From Mycteria americana (taxonomy: Eukaryota > Chordata > Aves > Ciconiiformes > Ciconiidae): 64,000 nt of DNA. The first letter of the stretch is position 1. Each line of letters opens with the position of its first letter. Below the pieces are notes generated by a model. That model searched no databases. It was given only the letters and a program-made list of their open reading frames with translations, and was not told the origin of the DNA. The stretch lies in contig NC_134396.1 of NCBI RefSeq assembly GCF_035582795.1, positions 33,895,683-33,959,682 of the forward strand, written 5' to 3'. Below, piece by piece: positions 1 through 13,516 of this stretch. The position numbers and the translations under genes were made by a program.

Positions 1-2247
1 AAATCACTTATGAAAATTGGTTGTTCCATATCGTTACCTTAGTTTTATGAAATACTTGAAAGTCATTCTTCAAAAAATTAAAATACCACTAAGACCAGAT
101 GCTTCCATCTGCAGGAGCAGAATTTTCAATACATTGAATGATAGTGTATTTTGATTAATCTTTGATTCTGCATTGTAAACCTGTCTGAAGGGGAAATTGT
201 CTGAAGGGGAGTTTGATTTTGGAAAGCAATTTAAATGCTCTACCTCATGTCTCCCCCATGCCCAGTGTATGGCAGGCAGCTGTTATTCAAGATGAGTATA
301 TTATTTCTGAGTACCAATGTAAATTAATATTAATGTAACAAAGACCCTGCAGCATGAGGCAGTTCTAATTGCTTTTGCAATAGTTTGCAATCACCAGGCT
401 ATCAAATATTTCTTAGTTTGAAAAAAGTGACTAAAAGCTGGTGTGAGAATGTTCATATTGTAAATAAGCACCACAATCTAAAGTTTCAGTAGCTGCTTTC
501 AGATTTGTTTAGATGCAACCTGACAGATTTAACTTGTGAGCATCAGTATAAAACGTTTGATGTGTCTTGTGATTCAGGCCTCCTGTTCGTTCTTCATAAA
601 AGTAGTTAGCCACAAATCTCTGTGAAGCCTGTAACAATAAGCCTCCTTCCCACCACAAGAACACCTGTTAATTTAATTAGATAAGAGGCTGTTACTGTTG
701 GAAGTAAAAGGATATCTGCTGTCCTGGTGAGTGTTGCATTTCTTCAGCGAGCAAGTCTGTAAGTTCAGTTCACCTTGGTTTGAATTACTGCTTGCAAGAC
801 TGTAAGAATGGTGCTCACTTGTGTTGTTATTGTTGCCACAGTAGTAGCACGTAAGGAATCAGTTTGTTGCAGTGGGTTGATGTATGTCTGGATGTAAATC
901 AATTAAACTACTTAGTGACAAGGGACCTGCTTTCAGGTGTTTGTGGGACTGAAGTACATGCCCCATTGCCTTCTTGAAAAAATGTGGTAGTCTTGTAGTC
1001 TAACAGGAGCTGGTGGAAGGCCAGGACTTACGTAAAGCTGATAAGGGGGATTCAGACTGGAATGCAGAACGTCTAAATAAGAATTACTGTCCTTGGGAGT
1101 AAAGCACATCCTGGAGAGAAATATGTAAGCTAATTAAGATGTTTTGGGAACCATCTGAAACAACTAGTAGAAGTGTGATAAGAAGCACCCTCACGCGAAC
1201 TATCCTCATTATAATACTAAAAGTCACATCCCTCGAGCTGGAGACCCTGGCCCAAGCAGAGACCCCTCACCATTGGGCATGCACAGAATATTACAGTAGC
1301 ACTGTAGCTTTAAGTTGAAATAAGAGAAATGTAGACCAGTAGAAAATTGCTTTGTGTAATTACTTATGCATATGCATAACTAGACTGTATAAATACTGTA
1401 CCTGTATGACCGAAGTGTGTGCTAGCTTTGTGGAGCTACCACCTAGCACCCATCTCTGTGCAGACATGAAATAAAATACCTCTGCCCTGTGTGTATATTG
1501 GCATCTTGCACACCGGGTAAATGACTTCACACTTGTGGGATAACAGTATGGACATATCTTTGTGCAGGTGTCACAGGCAAACCTGTTGTCCAGATACGCA
1601 ATGCTAACATTGGTATGGGTATATTTGCACAGAAGGAGGAGAAAATGGAGGTGAAGGTTACCTTCTGTCATTTTGTTTTTCCAGGAAAAAGTAGCGTAGT
1701 TTTAGGGAGGTTGTTTTTTGAAGACTGTTTAAGTTTGAGAGGATTAGAAAACTTGAATCTAAATTCTGATCTGAAAAAAGCTGGAATAATAATGGTTAAG
1801 ATTCTTCTCTCACACCTTTTACACTGGTGCTGCTTCAAAAGAAGTAAGCTCATGGTTTACACTGCTGTAAGTGATGGGAAGCTCTGGTTTTTTTCCTTAA
1901 AAAAAAAAAAACAAAAAAAAAAAAAAGAAAAAAATACAAAAAAACCCCCTTGTTTGTTGCGAGTAACATTTTAAATTAAAACAAAAAAAAAAAATCATTT
2001 TGTGTTCTTCCTGACTCTTTTGATGGGGTTTCTTTTAATTTTTTTAAAGTAATTGTGCTAAACATGAAATTTTAGAATTTTTTTAAGCCAAAAAGAAAAG
2101 GAAGAAATTAATCTAAGCAGGGACTAATTTAGAACAGCTAGTAGTCTGTAAGCCCTGGCATTAGCATGCAGATTCCTGCTTGACTTGGAGTCTCTGTAAG
2201 TTCTTCTCTAACTATTCTCCTGTCTCTGTTTGTTCCATGCTAAGCAG
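1..2247 (+). other. APBA1: APBA1 intron, 3' part
   Basis: Intronic sequence with no exon that I can recognise. The preceding PTB exon, expected to end in a motif like AQEAVSRIK, is not found and must lie upstream of the window. There is an imperfect tandem of about 16 bp at 181-214 (two copies of TGTCTGAAGGGGA) and an A-rich tract at 1899-1944. Before the next exon, a pyrimidine-rich stretch and a CTAAC branch-point-like motif near 2207 lead to the acceptor at 2246-2247. Confidence 0.75.
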
Positions 2248-2280
2248 ATGGCCCAGAAATTAGCCAAAAGCAGGAAGAAG
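2248..2280 (+). CDS. APBA1: APBA1 microexon (11 codons, PTB domain)
   Basis: Thirty-three bases encode MAQKLAKSRKK, a lysine-rich stretch of the PTB domain that precedes APEGESQPM in APBA1. The acceptor is TAAGCAG and the donor is GTGCAG, which is weak. The exon starts and ends in phase 0. Its very short length, weak donor and frame neutrality suggest alternative inclusion; members of this family are known to have a short optional PTB insert. It is too short to be found by ORF length and was identified by its protein match. Confidence 0.85.
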
Positions 2281-3380
2281 GTGCAGTACAAACTCCATCA
2301 GCTTGATGTTATGCCTGTTCTTTTGTTTTCTGGGAGGGTTTTTTGCCTTCTTTTTATTTTGCGTTTTTATTTTCTGCATCCAGCAAGTTTTTTTTAGGAT
2401 TTATTTCTGAGCCACCATACAAGTTGACATTTCTCAGACGTCAGTTGCCTGACCGGCCATTTTTTGTTGCTTATCATTAGCCATTTCATGTTAGAAATAG
2501 AGTAAAGATTGGATGTATCAAATGGTTCCAGGCAGTACCCAAAATGCATACTAAAGAAACAGGACTGACATGGCAAAGGTTTTAACTCTGTAAAATAATA
2601 GATTAAAATTCAGTCTTTTTTTTATTATTTTATCTTTCTATAAAAGTGCTTTGTTTGAGTCACAGATGTGTCAAATTGCTGGATGCAAAAAAGAAAAAAA
2701 ATTATGTATATACACACAGTAATATGCTGAGATTGACTCATCTTAGTAATAAGTTTCGTTTATGGAGTTTTTAAGTATCTTTTAACAAATCTAATTTTTT
2801 AAAAAATTACAAGTGTTTGCTTTCTGTTAACAAAATATGACTTCTAAAGTGGGTTAGTGCTTGAATAGTATGTTGTCTGACTGTGAAGGTCTTCTTACCA
2901 GAACTGCATTATGAATTGGTTGAACTGTACCCACCTGTGGTACAGGTTTTTCCATTGGTCTTGGCAGTCACTGTTAGCCCATATAGAAATTCCTCAGGCA
3001 AGAGATGCTGTTAGGCCTTTCTATGGCTTGTGTGAAAAACCTTCTTTAAAGTGGGATTCATAGTGTGGAGAAAATGGGAGAATCACTTTGATTTTCATGA
3101 AGTCTTTATATAGTTCATGTTGCAGTCAGGTATGATTTTACTGAATCGGGAAAAATATCAGGGAAGCTTTTATGGGGTTAACAATTTTTCAAATAATATC
3201 CAATTCACTTTCACATGTATGTATATAGTTTCCATATCTTTGTGTTTAGCTTCTGCAGTCTAATACTCTTGCATTGCTGTTCTGGTGACTGTGTCTTAGT
3301 GCACCCCTGTTCGTGAGCTAACATAATTAGTAAGTATGTTACCTAATGTGTTTGTTTGACTCTAATCCATTTATTTGCAG

Positions 3381-3467
3381 GCTCCAGAAGGTGAATCTCA
3401 ACCCATGACTGAAGTGGACCTCTTCATTTCTACACAGCGAATAAAAGTACTGAATGCAGACACACAG
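3381..3467 (+). CDS. APBA1: APBA1 exon, PTB domain (29 codons)
   Basis: Encodes [20 protein letters not shown] followed by IKVLNADTQ, a PTB beta-strand region typical of X11 proteins. The acceptor is TTATTTGCAG and the donor is GTATAG. The junctions are phase 0 on both sides. Confidence 0.95.
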
Positions 3468-4060
3468 GTATAGACAAAGATGCCTTTGTCAGTATTGTGG
3501 TAGTAGGCTACTGAAATAGACTTTGACCTACCTGCCAAAATTTGTCCTTCAAAAAGTGCTGGCTCTTGTATTTCCTTCCAGGATTTCCTAGTAAGAAATC
3601 CATGCTCAAGAACCGTGTCATACATGCAATTATTCTGCTGTGTCTGACTGTAGAAATGATTAGAATTTGCTGGTAAGCCAATTGCAGACAGCTCGTTTCT
3701 TACGAGCCACTATGTGTCAAGTATTGATTGTGCCCAGAGTAGCCCAAAATGTTTGGTTGTGATAATTTGAAGTTCGTAGTCCTTTGCACATACATGCCCA
3801 GCATATTCAGGTTCTGATGCTGAGGTCTTTATGTGCTATTCCACAGAAAACACAACTTTAATTTGTAAATCTTGCTTTTTGCTTTACTTTTGGAAAGTGA
3901 AGCTCTTGTTTTCTATTGGCATCTCCCTTCACGTATGACAAGTATTACAGACTTCACTTAACAAAGGTCTTATATTGCCATTTGTTTGTTTCCATAATAC
4001 TAGGTTTGCAATGAGAACTTCATTGAAACAATTGCTCATGTTGTTTTTTGTATTCCCCAG

Positions 4061-4246
4061 GAAACCATGATGGATCATCCCCTGCGGACCATTTCTTACA
4101 TTGCAGATATAGGAAATATAGTTGTTTTGATGGCTCGTAGGCGAATGCCACGGTCTAACTCCCAGGATAATGTGGAAGCATCTCACCCTTCCCAAGACGG
4201 AAAGAGGCAGTACAAAATGATTTGCCATGTCTTTGAGTCTGAGGAT
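4061..4246 (+). CDS. APBA1: APBA1 exon, PTB domain (62 codons)
   Basis: Begins [20 protein letters not shown] and ends [11 protein letters not shown], the peptide-binding beta-strand region of the PTB fold that holds the APP tail. The loop [20 protein letters not shown] between these strands is of the APBA1 type and unlike the APBA2 loop. The acceptor is TATTCCCCAG and the donor is GTAAGG. The reading frame continues 24 bases past the donor before a stop. Confidence 0.97.
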
Positions 4247-7200
4247 GTAAGGAATTACTCTGTCTTGTAATTCTCTGGGGGTGGAAATGTAAGCTCATTT
4301 TGGTAGGCTTGAAGTCCATTGCAAGTGGTCCTGTTTGTTCATTAACTGCAACCAAATATGTCATCTAAGCAGAGGAACTTGCCTCCTGTTTGCATGTTTG
4401 GATTTGACATTTTACTCAGAAAACTGATGTTTATAGAAATGCTTCCCATTTCTAAGCTACTTCAATGCCTTCCAGTAACAAAGAGAGGAGGGTCCAGTTG
4501 CCACAGCTTACAAATACCAGCTCAGATTCTGCATGTTAGAGTGAAAGTCTATCAGAGATGCTTATTTTCCTGGGGAAATTTTAATCCCAAGTATTGCATC
4601 AAGGGTCATTGATACATGCTAGAAAGGTGATTTTTTTTTTTTTTTTTTTTTTGAGGAGACTTGTGTTGGGGAGTAGTTGCTGACATCATATCAAAAAGCC
4701 AGCAAAGAAAGTTGGTAATTCCAGCAATCTCAAAGTATGCTGAATAGAGACACAGCTGAGTAAATTTTAGTCTATGGTGCGGGTTACTAAGTTATCTTAT
4801 ACAGGACTTGATATCCTGTCTTCACAATCAATGTGCATAAGTTGCTGGTTTTATGCACTTTTTAAAGCTCAGTAACTGGAAGGTAAAATCAAACATATCA
4901 GATTGAAGTGGCTAGTTATGTAGTTGTCAGGATCATAGTCAGGTTAGCCCTAATAATTTGGGAAAATAAAAAATCTCAGTTTTAAGCCCTCCAAATAGCA
5001 GAGTATTACTTAAAAGAAGTAAGGTGAAAACAGCAGTTTCTTATAAAATCCTCATATGTCTTCCACTCTACGGTGTATCAGCAAGGCCTTTGAGATGGGA
5101 AGGTTTTCTTGAATAAGCAGCTGATTTTATGTAATGATGAATCTGTTCTAAGCCCATGTGTGGATAAACTGTCTGGTTGCAGATGAATGTACATACACAA
5201 CCCACTGCTGAGGTTAAAAAGTAAGGACAAGAGCACTGATAAAAGTAATCCTCTACCAAAATTTTGACAGCATAAAAAATTGTGGATTTCCCCCCCCCCC
5301 AAATAACATGTAAGCCTGTTTTGCAAAGCCTTTCAAGAAACTGGTGTAAAAATAAAAAGAGTAGCCAATTTTTTTTTGCTTAATATCACTTGATACACTG
5401 CCTGCTTTGAGGCTGCTTTTCCTATATTTCTAGCCACAAGTTTGGACACTGCTAGCTCTTGTACTCACCAGTTGAAAAAGCAAAAATCAAACTGTCAGAT
5501 GCCAGAGGCTGGGGCTTATTTTCCTTCAGCGTGTGGTGGTCTGACTGTGATCCAGACTTCCTGGATCTGTTTCCCAGGCTGCTATTAATACTTTGGCTAG
5601 TTGGAATCTATGCTTCTTTTTGGGGGTCATGGACATCACTTCTGTGGTTTGTTTGGATCAGCCCATATTTGTGTCAGATGTGATCCTCTGTGTGCCACTA
5701 GATATTGACCTGGAAAGTACATGCCTGTAGATCCAGTAAAAGCATTGCTCAGTGGTGTGAAAATATGCTGAGAAATTGCAGGAGATATGTCAGCTCTCCT
5801 TGGTCAAGGTATAGTTCACAAATAGCTTGCAAAATTTATCTCAGATACCCAAATGACCAAGAAAGAGTTAGAATGGAAACATTGTAGCACCTGTTAGCAG
5901 CAAGGACATGGCAGCTTCAAAGATTTTGTGCATCCAGTGGAGTAGTACAGCCTGTTTGTATTATAAAACTCATGTATGTATCATTATCACCTCTTCTTCT
6001 TCTGGGACAGCTGGGTATTTAGAATAATTTACCCAGTAACTGACACAGAAGTTGTAAGCCCTCCAGCGGGTGTTGGCCAGAATGTGTCTCTGCTTGGAAG
6101 AGTCCTTATCTAAGGAGGACAGCACCAGATTTTCAACTGTATTTAGAGCTGGATCTTCAAATGAGCTGAACCCTAGTGATGTGTCCAAATGCTGGGTGTC
6201 TAAATCGGAGCTGACCTCTTCTTGGAGAGAAGATACATGTGTATGAATGTAAAGTCTGCGTTTATCTCCTCACCTGGGTTACTGAGCTATGGAGGTGTAG
6301 TTTTCCTATTTGCTTGCTGTCTTGTTCTTGGTGTCAAAACTGGGTTGATCTGAGCATTGGTAAAATACTGCCAGTCTAGATATTGGCCTTTTCAGCAATA
6401 GCAATCATGCTATTCTCATCAGCAGGTTTAGCGCTAGTTTTGAGTTGCTTTAAGGTACAATCAACTTTTTATTTCAGGATTGGGAACCTTTCCTTTATTA
6501 GGGACCAAACTGGACTTTAAATACAGCTGGTAGGCTGCATAAAAATACACCTCAGCAGTATTGGGTCATCACCAGCACTCCCCCAGGCCCACCTTGTCAG
6601 CTGTGGAGCACTCCTCTTCCCTCCCTTCGCCACAGCCAGCACTGTGCTCCAGGGGCTGTTTCAGTACACATCACGGCCAACTCCTGTGCACTGCACACTG
6701 CTTACTGCACGTATCCAGTGCTTACTGCATGTATCGCTCCAGGTATGCACAGCAGTACTCTGCACCATGCTGTGCTGCTTTCCTCTCCTGTCCTTTACCT
6801 GTCTCATACTAACCATGGGCACTACTTCAAAGGGAGGCATCCCTCTGGTCTGCTGTTTCCAGCTGCATCCCCCACCTTGCATGACACAGAGCTTTCCCTG
6901 TGTCTGCCTTGTGCCCAGTTTCTCTCCCACTGCTGCAGATGTAGAACAGCTCATGGTGGGAGTAATGCAGTGTAGTGAGTGGTGCGTTTGGTGCCTTTAG
7001 GTGCAGAAAAGGCTACGGGAAGCTGCAGGTGCAAGAGGTGCACACAGAGGACAGGCTGAGAAGGAAAGGGGAAGGGAACTGGCAGAATCATGGGAGTTGT
7101 AGGGAGGGAAACAGGAAATGTAAGGGAGAGAGGCTGAAGGAGGTAGCAGGGTGGAGAAGGAGATGTGTGACATTACCAGTCACTTCAAGGCCTGGATCTG

Positions 7201-7765
7201 GTCACTAGTTACTGCCCTTTTCCTGTTTCATCTGAGACTGAGGTAGGAGCAGCTAATATGGACATGATGCTTTTAAAGGAGGGTAAGAAAAGGAGGAAAT
7301 ATCCTTTTAAATGTGGTTGCGTGTTTTCTAGTAGACATTTTCATTTTCACTGCTGGCTTGTCAGAGAATGGCATTGCCTCTGCTAGAAGGGAGAGCCATC
7401 TGGGAGCTGCACGTGTGGGAAGAATTGTAGGTGCAAGCTACACTCACTGCAGCAGGTATACCTTTACATTCATATTAGCAGTTCTTACCTGTGAAAGGAT
7501 GGCTTTATTTATATTTCTCATTTACAATTGCATACCAAGTTGGATTCATGGCACAGGTGAATGTGTTGACATTTTGTGGGTCTTTTAAATTAATTTTTAA
7601 TGCACAAATATTTTTGAAACTGGATTGCAGTAACTTGACTTGTAGGTTTGTCATCTTGACTTGATGATCTGTTTTACAGTGTGATTGTAACAGAGAAAGT
7701 GTCAGTGGACAAGGCCATCAGAATGTCTCACTTTTTTCTTTTCTCTTGTCTGGGAACTGTTACAG
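4247..7765 (+). other. APBA1: APBA1 intron
   Basis: A 3.5-kb intron with no recognised exon. A poly-T run lies at 4631-4652 and a C-run near 5291-5300. A G+C-richer stretch at about 6560-7210 contains an 18-bp near-duplication around 6697-6735 (GCTTACTGCAYGTATC twice). I see no transposon that I can name. Confidence 0.6.
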
Positions 7766-7945
7766 GCACAGCTGATCGCACAGTCCATAGGTCAAGCATT
7801 TAGTGTGGCCTACCAGGAATTTCTGAGGGCAAATGGAATCAACCCAGAAGACCTTAGCCAGAAGGAATATAGTGACTTGCTCAATACCCAGGACATGTAC
7901 AATGATGACCTGATTCACTTCTCCAAATCTGAAAACTGCAAAGAT
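7766..7945 (+). CDS. APBA1: APBA1 exon, end of PTB domain (60 codons)
   Basis: Begins [20 protein letters not shown], the C-terminal PTB helix that closes the peptide groove. It continues through [20 protein letters not shown], the linker segment known to lie against and inhibit the PTB domain, and ends [10 protein letters not shown]. The acceptor is GTTACAG and the donor is GTATGT. Phase 0 at both ends. Confidence 0.97.
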
Positions 7946-8765
7946 GTATGTCTCATTTTTTTCCGTAACAGCATTAAGCTGCTCTGTACCAGTTGCAGGC
8001 CCATGCTGGCAGAAGTCAGAAAACCATTAATACTTCCTATAAATGACCTCAGTGAGCCTAGAATATCCTCCCAAGTAGGACATCCTATCATCAGTTCTGT
8101 TTCAAAGGCAAACAGTGAACCCAAAATTTATGAGCAGAGAAATGATTTACCATCTGTTTGTGTTCTTTTTCCCAAATAATTTTCAAACACTTTTGACATT
8201 GTATGTTAATGAAATGAATTTAAAACAGATTAACAGAGTAATACAATTTAACGGATTACAGTAAGCAATATAAAATTTACAGAGGCCCGGGTGTTTGTGG
8301 AAGTGGCTGATTCCAGATTTTAAAGGATTGTATTTGCTGAAAGGATTTGCAGCTTGGTTAATAAAGCTGCACCAGTGCACCACTGCAACACACAGGTAGT
8401 GGTTTTCCGATCCACAGTCAATAAACTCTTGCCATCTCTTCCTGTTTAGCTTTGTCCACTGAAGCCCATGGGACCAGGGTTTCTTCCACTCCAGTTTCCT
8501 CTGCTCATATGCAGAAATAAGTTGTGGGGGGGTGTTTCACACTAAGCAAAATCTATATTATGTAGTGTTGATTATTTCATGTTTGAATAGAAATGAAATG
8601 TAATAGAACATGTACCCTATTTTGTTTTACCTTTGAATTAGAAACGTGGGTTGCAAATAAGGAGAGGTATGTGTTGGTTGGTTACGTTAATGTTTGGGAG
8701 GGGGGGTGTTAGTTCCATATGTGTGAAGAAGCTTTTTTTTTGAAACATTTTTTCTTATGATACAG

Positions 8766-8978
8766 GTTTACATTGAAAAGCAAAAGGGAGAAATCTTAGG
8801 TGTAGTGATTGTGGAGTCTGGCTGGGGATCCATTTTGCCTACAGTTATCATAGCCAACATGATGCATGGAGGACCAGCAGAGAAGTCTGGGAAGCTGAAC
8901 ATAGGGGACCAGATCATGTCAATCAATGGGACCAGTTTGGTTGGTTTACCACTCTCAACATGTCAGAGCATTATAAAG
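8766..8978 (+). CDS. APBA1: APBA1 exon, PDZ1 (71 codons)
   Basis: Starts [27 protein letters not shown] is the carboxylate-binding loop of PDZ1. The exon continues through the PDZ core ([20 protein letters not shown]) and ends [11 protein letters not shown]. In family members PDZ1 is known to bind the protein's own C-terminus (PVYI), an autoinhibitory contact. The acceptor is ATACAG and the donor is GTATGG. Confidence 0.97.
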
Positions 8979-10615
8979 GTATGGAGAATGTTTCTGGAAG
9001 TTACACGTTTTAAAAGGGTTACACTAATAGGAGAGCATAAAGTATAGAACTCTGAAGTAAATTCTTACCAAATGTTTGCATAGCACTCCATTTCATGATC
9101 TTCAAAATACAGTGGGAATTATGCTACACCGATTTTCTAAAGCCCAGAAAGTGAGCTGTGCCATTTACTTGTATAGGCAAGGACTCTGCAGAACTTCACT
9201 CCACAAGAGAATATTTTGTTCAGAAGGAAGATATTACCAGATATACATCTGAAGACACTTGAAATTTTATGTGACAAATGGAGGCACAGGTGCCTAATAC
9301 TGTCCTAGGCCATATTAGCTATTTAAATGCCTCCTAGTATCTGGCTGAAATAGAGCTGATGCTTGTTGTTGTTGTTTTTTATAACTATTTTTAAAACTTT
9401 TAAGCTTTGAATTAAAGACATACTTACCCTCTGTAGAAACTTTGCCCGAATTATTTGAAAGTGTGATGCTTCTCTTCACTTGGCTAAATGGGATATTTTA
9501 ATTAGAAGAGCTTGCTTCTACTTGTCAGAAAAGTATGTGACTGCAAAAAGCATGCAGGTCAACTGGAACTGAACAGTGTCTGGGGTAGCTGTAGCCTGCA
9601 AGGGAATAGGTTTTAAACATCAGAGTTTCAAGAGCTGGAAAGGTGCATCACTAGGGAATGTTTGAGATGAAGCTATATGGACTTTGTTATTTATCTAAAT
9701 AGCCCCACAAAGCTCCTGCAGATCAAAACATGTAGACATGTTGGTGGCGCACTATACAGAAATCCTTCTCTGATTTCTAGGAATGTGCCTGTTAAACTTA
9801 CTTACTCATTTATTTAGGCAACTTTCTGGTAACAAGTTGCATTATGTAATATGTGTTTTGTATTTTGTGATGTTTTAAATTGCAAAGTAAATTTACAAAG
9901 TAAAAAAAAAATTACAAAGTAAATTTTTATTTTTTTTGTCCATGGATTAGTTTCTTAATACTTGAACTAAGATATTTGCTATAAAGTCTTCTCCTTCTGG
10001 TTTCCAAAAATGTTAATGCCAAGTTCTGGTGAGTAATAGATGCATAAGTCACTGAACCAGCCATTTTAGATTCAGTGAGCAGAAATGATAGCCTGGAAGT
10101 GTAGCATACTGAAAACATGGCAAAAACAGTCTTACGTTTGTGAAGGAAGGGGAAAAAATAGTGTTAAATATCTTTGTGCCAGCTTCAGTAGAACAAAACT
10201 CCCTGCAAATTTAGGCTTTTCATGTTAGCCATACTTGTTTCGTATCCCACATCAGTTTTATTTCTAAAACTGTGATGAGTTACGCTTCTCTGATTCAGAG
10301 CCTTTTCAGGTGGAGTTTCCTTGTGCTCATCTGTACTTTCTCAAAACAGAAACAACCAGCTTTGCTGTTTCCAGCTTCTGCAGACCTTTCTCTTCCTCAC
10401 TGATACTTACTGCTGTTGCCATAGGAACTGCTAGCCATTTATTTTGTCCTTCTAAAGAGAAGATAGTCTGTATGTTTGCAGGTCTTCATAACCATACATC
10501 TGCAGCTGTTCATATAGCAATTCTGATAACAAGTATATATACAACTGAATGATCTAAGCACACATTTAAATGTAGCAGAAAGGTCTCAGGATTTCAGATT
10601 TCTTTAGCATAAATT

Positions 10616-11323
10616 CAATCATAGAATCATTAAAGTTGGAAAAGACCTCTAGGATCATCTAGTCCAACCATCAACCCAGCACCTCCATGCCTACTAAACC
10701 ATGTCCCTAAGTACCACATCTACACGTTTTTTGAACTTCTCCAGGGATGGTGACTCCACCACCTCTCTGGGCAGCCTGTTCCAATGCTTGAGAACCTTTT
10801 CAGTAAAGAAATTTTTCCTAATATCCAATCTAAACCTCTCCTGACGCAACTTGAGGCCATTGCCTCTCGTCCTATCACTTGTTACCTGGGAGAAGAGACC
10901 GACCCCCACCTCGCTACAAGCTCCTTTCAGGTAGTTGTAGAGAGTGATAAGGTCTCCCCTCAGCCTCCGCTTCTCCAGGCTAAACAACCCCAGCTCCCTC
11001 AGCCGCTCCTCATCAGACTTGTGCTCCAGACCCTTCACCAGCTTCGTTGCCCTTCTCTGGACACGCTCCAGCACCTCAATGTCCTTCTTGTAGTGAGAGG
11101 CTCAAAACTGAACACAGTGTTCGAGGTGTGGCCTCACTAGTGCTGAGTACAGGGGCATGATCACTTCCCTAGTCCTGCTGGCCACGCTATTCCTGATACA
11201 CCTGAGCCCACCTGGGCACACTTCCATCTCATGTTCAGCCGGCTGTCAGCCAGCACCTGCAGCTCCTTTTCTGCCAGGCAGCTTTCCAGCCACTCTTCCC
11301 CAAGCCTGTAGTGTTGCATGGGG
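10616..11323 (-). mobile_element. CR1 non-LTR retrotransposon, 5'-truncated, antisense to APBA1
   Basis: On the minus strand this encodes the end of the CR1 reverse-transcriptase ORF2, including [20 protein letters not shown] and [20 protein letters not shown], open from 11074 to 10694. The 3' end, read on the minus strand, finishes in a tail ending ATGATTCTATGATTG. The part from about 11075 to 11323 keeps CR1 identity but its frame is broken. Insertion was antisense within an APBA1 intron. This is an inactive fragment, because the endonuclease and most of the RT are missing. Confidence 0.93.
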
Positions 11324-12853
11324 TAAGGATTCCTATAAAAACATGAGAATATTATGTAGATAAGAAGAGTATCTTGCAAGCACTTCAAATAAGATCATTT
11401 CAGTATTATGGATGTAATGTTTGCTACTAATTGACCATAAACCAATTGCAAACTGACAGAGTTGGGAAGAAGCTTTCCATTGGTTATTCCCTAACTGTAT
11501 CTTTTTCAGAAGTGTCTGGTGCTGGCTACTATCAGAAGCAGACTCAGGGACTAGATAAGCAAATAAGTTGGTCAGATGATGCAATTGTTTTGTTTCTGAT
11601 CAGCACGTATTACCAGTCTGCATAATACTGGAAATTAGCCAGTTCTGAAATACATGTGCTTTCTGTAAAATCAGAAAATTATTTGTTGGGGACCACATTA
11701 CTTTTTTTTTCGAGGAATACATATAAATAACTTGCACATTCATCGGGGAAGTAAGTGCGCAATGATATCAGTTCTGTTCAGGGCATGTAACCTGAGTGAA
11801 CTTAAATGACTGAAGTTAGATGCCTAAATTCCTCATAGAAATGGGCATTCCAGTACTCTGCATGACTCCTACTCTCCTGGATTTAGAAGGCTGAGGCAAA
11901 AGCCCCTCAGCCTTTTGAATAAACATCATACCCACAGCTTAGTACAGGTAGATTAGTCACTGTCCTCTACTACGTGTGTTGTTGTGAAGACCTGCATGTA
12001 GAAGATGAATGTGTGATGTGCATGTGTGGTGTGCTGCTAACTCCTCACCAGAGTGGAGGAGTCCATAGTCATGGAAGAGATGGATTACCTTCTTTCTGCT
12101 GAGGGTGGAGTAGAGGCAGTTCCCACAGCCACGTGCTTTCTGATTTTGTGTTCCCATGCCCGTTCTCTTGGGCGTGTGAACTTTCAATAATGAGCCACGC
12201 TGAGCTCAGCACTGTGTGGAAGTGAGGGCAACTGTTTCCCATGTGATGATTGCATCCAGTTTAATGCACTGACAAAAAAACGGACTCTAAGGCAGTTCAC
12301 CCTGACAGGATGCCAGTCTTGTTGTTCAAGTCACTGCTGAATCTGGAGTTTAGCTCAACAGAATCAGCAACAGTAAACTGGATGTAGACACTTAAATGTA
12401 TTACCTTAGCTATAGCAGGAATTATTTAATAGAGTTAACCTTTTGAAGTCAGTGTCAGACACCCGTTAGTTGCAGTGGGATCCAGATTTCAATTGTACAT
12501 ATAAAAGGAATTCAGAAGTAGGTACTGGAATTGTTAGGTGTTGTATTAAGCAAGGTGGAAGTTGCTGTATTCTTTATAAAGCATTTCTTTCTTGATGTGG
12601 ATTTTATTTACATATTTGTTTATGGCTAATCCTTTGTGTGAATGAAGCATTTTGGAAAAATATCTTAACAATCTCCAAGAGCTCTGAATACTTGAAGTTG
12701 TACAAGGGGCCAGATTGCCGTTATCTGCATTTTACATTTGAGTTTTCATGGAGCCATACAGTTACAGAGTCTCTGAGGCTGGCAGTCACCGTGGAAGCTG
12801 GTCTAGACCAACGCTTTGGTTCAAAGTAGAGCATGTTGCTTAGGGCTGTGCCC

Positions 12854-12965
12854 ACTAGGGTTTAACTAACTCCAAAGTTGGATACTCCACAACCTCTCTG
12901 GGTAACTGTTCTGGTTTTTTAGCACTGTGACAGTAAAAATAAATTTTCCTCCTTAAGTTTCTTCT
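12854..12965 (-). mobile_element. Degenerate CR1 fragment
   Basis: The minus-strand translation retains EQLPREVVEYPTLELVK, a decayed form of the CR1 motif [14 protein letters not shown]. The plus-strand string CCACAACCTCTCTGGGTAAC matches the same part of the other CR1 copies in this window. The borders are approximate. Confidence 0.7.
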
Positions 12966-13516
12966 GGTAGCAAGGAGTTCATGACAAATGTGATATAACT
13001 CATTTAGAGAGGGAGGAGGAACGGAAATTAGGAGCACTGCTTGTGCAAGCATGATGTGAACAGGACCTGCCATCTGCTTGACAGAATTGAATATATCCCG
13101 TTAGGGAAGCTGCTTATTTGTAACTATCTTACGTACTTATTTAAAATTTTATTTCCCATCCACAGTCATTGCCTTTTTTGGTGAGCTGCATAGACTTGTT
13201 TAATATTCTTTTTATACATGATCTGTGTTATCAAATGAAGAAATTGCCGACAGGAAGCTAGTGTTCTCAAAACAACTGTGTCAGCTTCTTGGCAAGAAAA
13301 ATTTGATATTTTTCTGATAATTTTGCCTTCACTGAATATTCTGATGCTTGTGTCTAGCATTCAGTGATCAGATTCTGTTATAATGCATACAAAGAGCTGT
13401 TTATTAAGGGCTGTTCCCATATCAATATTTTGATACTTTTTTTCCCCCTGCAGTGCTTATGTTAAATGTTTCACTCTGTCTTTGACAGCATTTTTCATGG
13501 TGATTTCTTTTCGCAG

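Larger units (their letters stand above)
8979..13516 (+). other. APBA1: APBA1 intron containing CR1 copies
   Basis: A 4.5-kb intron. It carries a large antisense CR1 (10616-11323) and a decayed CR1 scrap (about 12854-12965), listed separately. A local triplicate of ACAAAGTAAA lies at 9882-9925. The rest is anonymous, with no exon-like stretch. Confidence 0.65.

Noticed and set aside
6561..7208. Overlapping open frames in a GC-richer part of an APBA1 intron
   Set aside because: They overlap on both strands, have no family match and no splice signals consistent with APBA1 phase 0.
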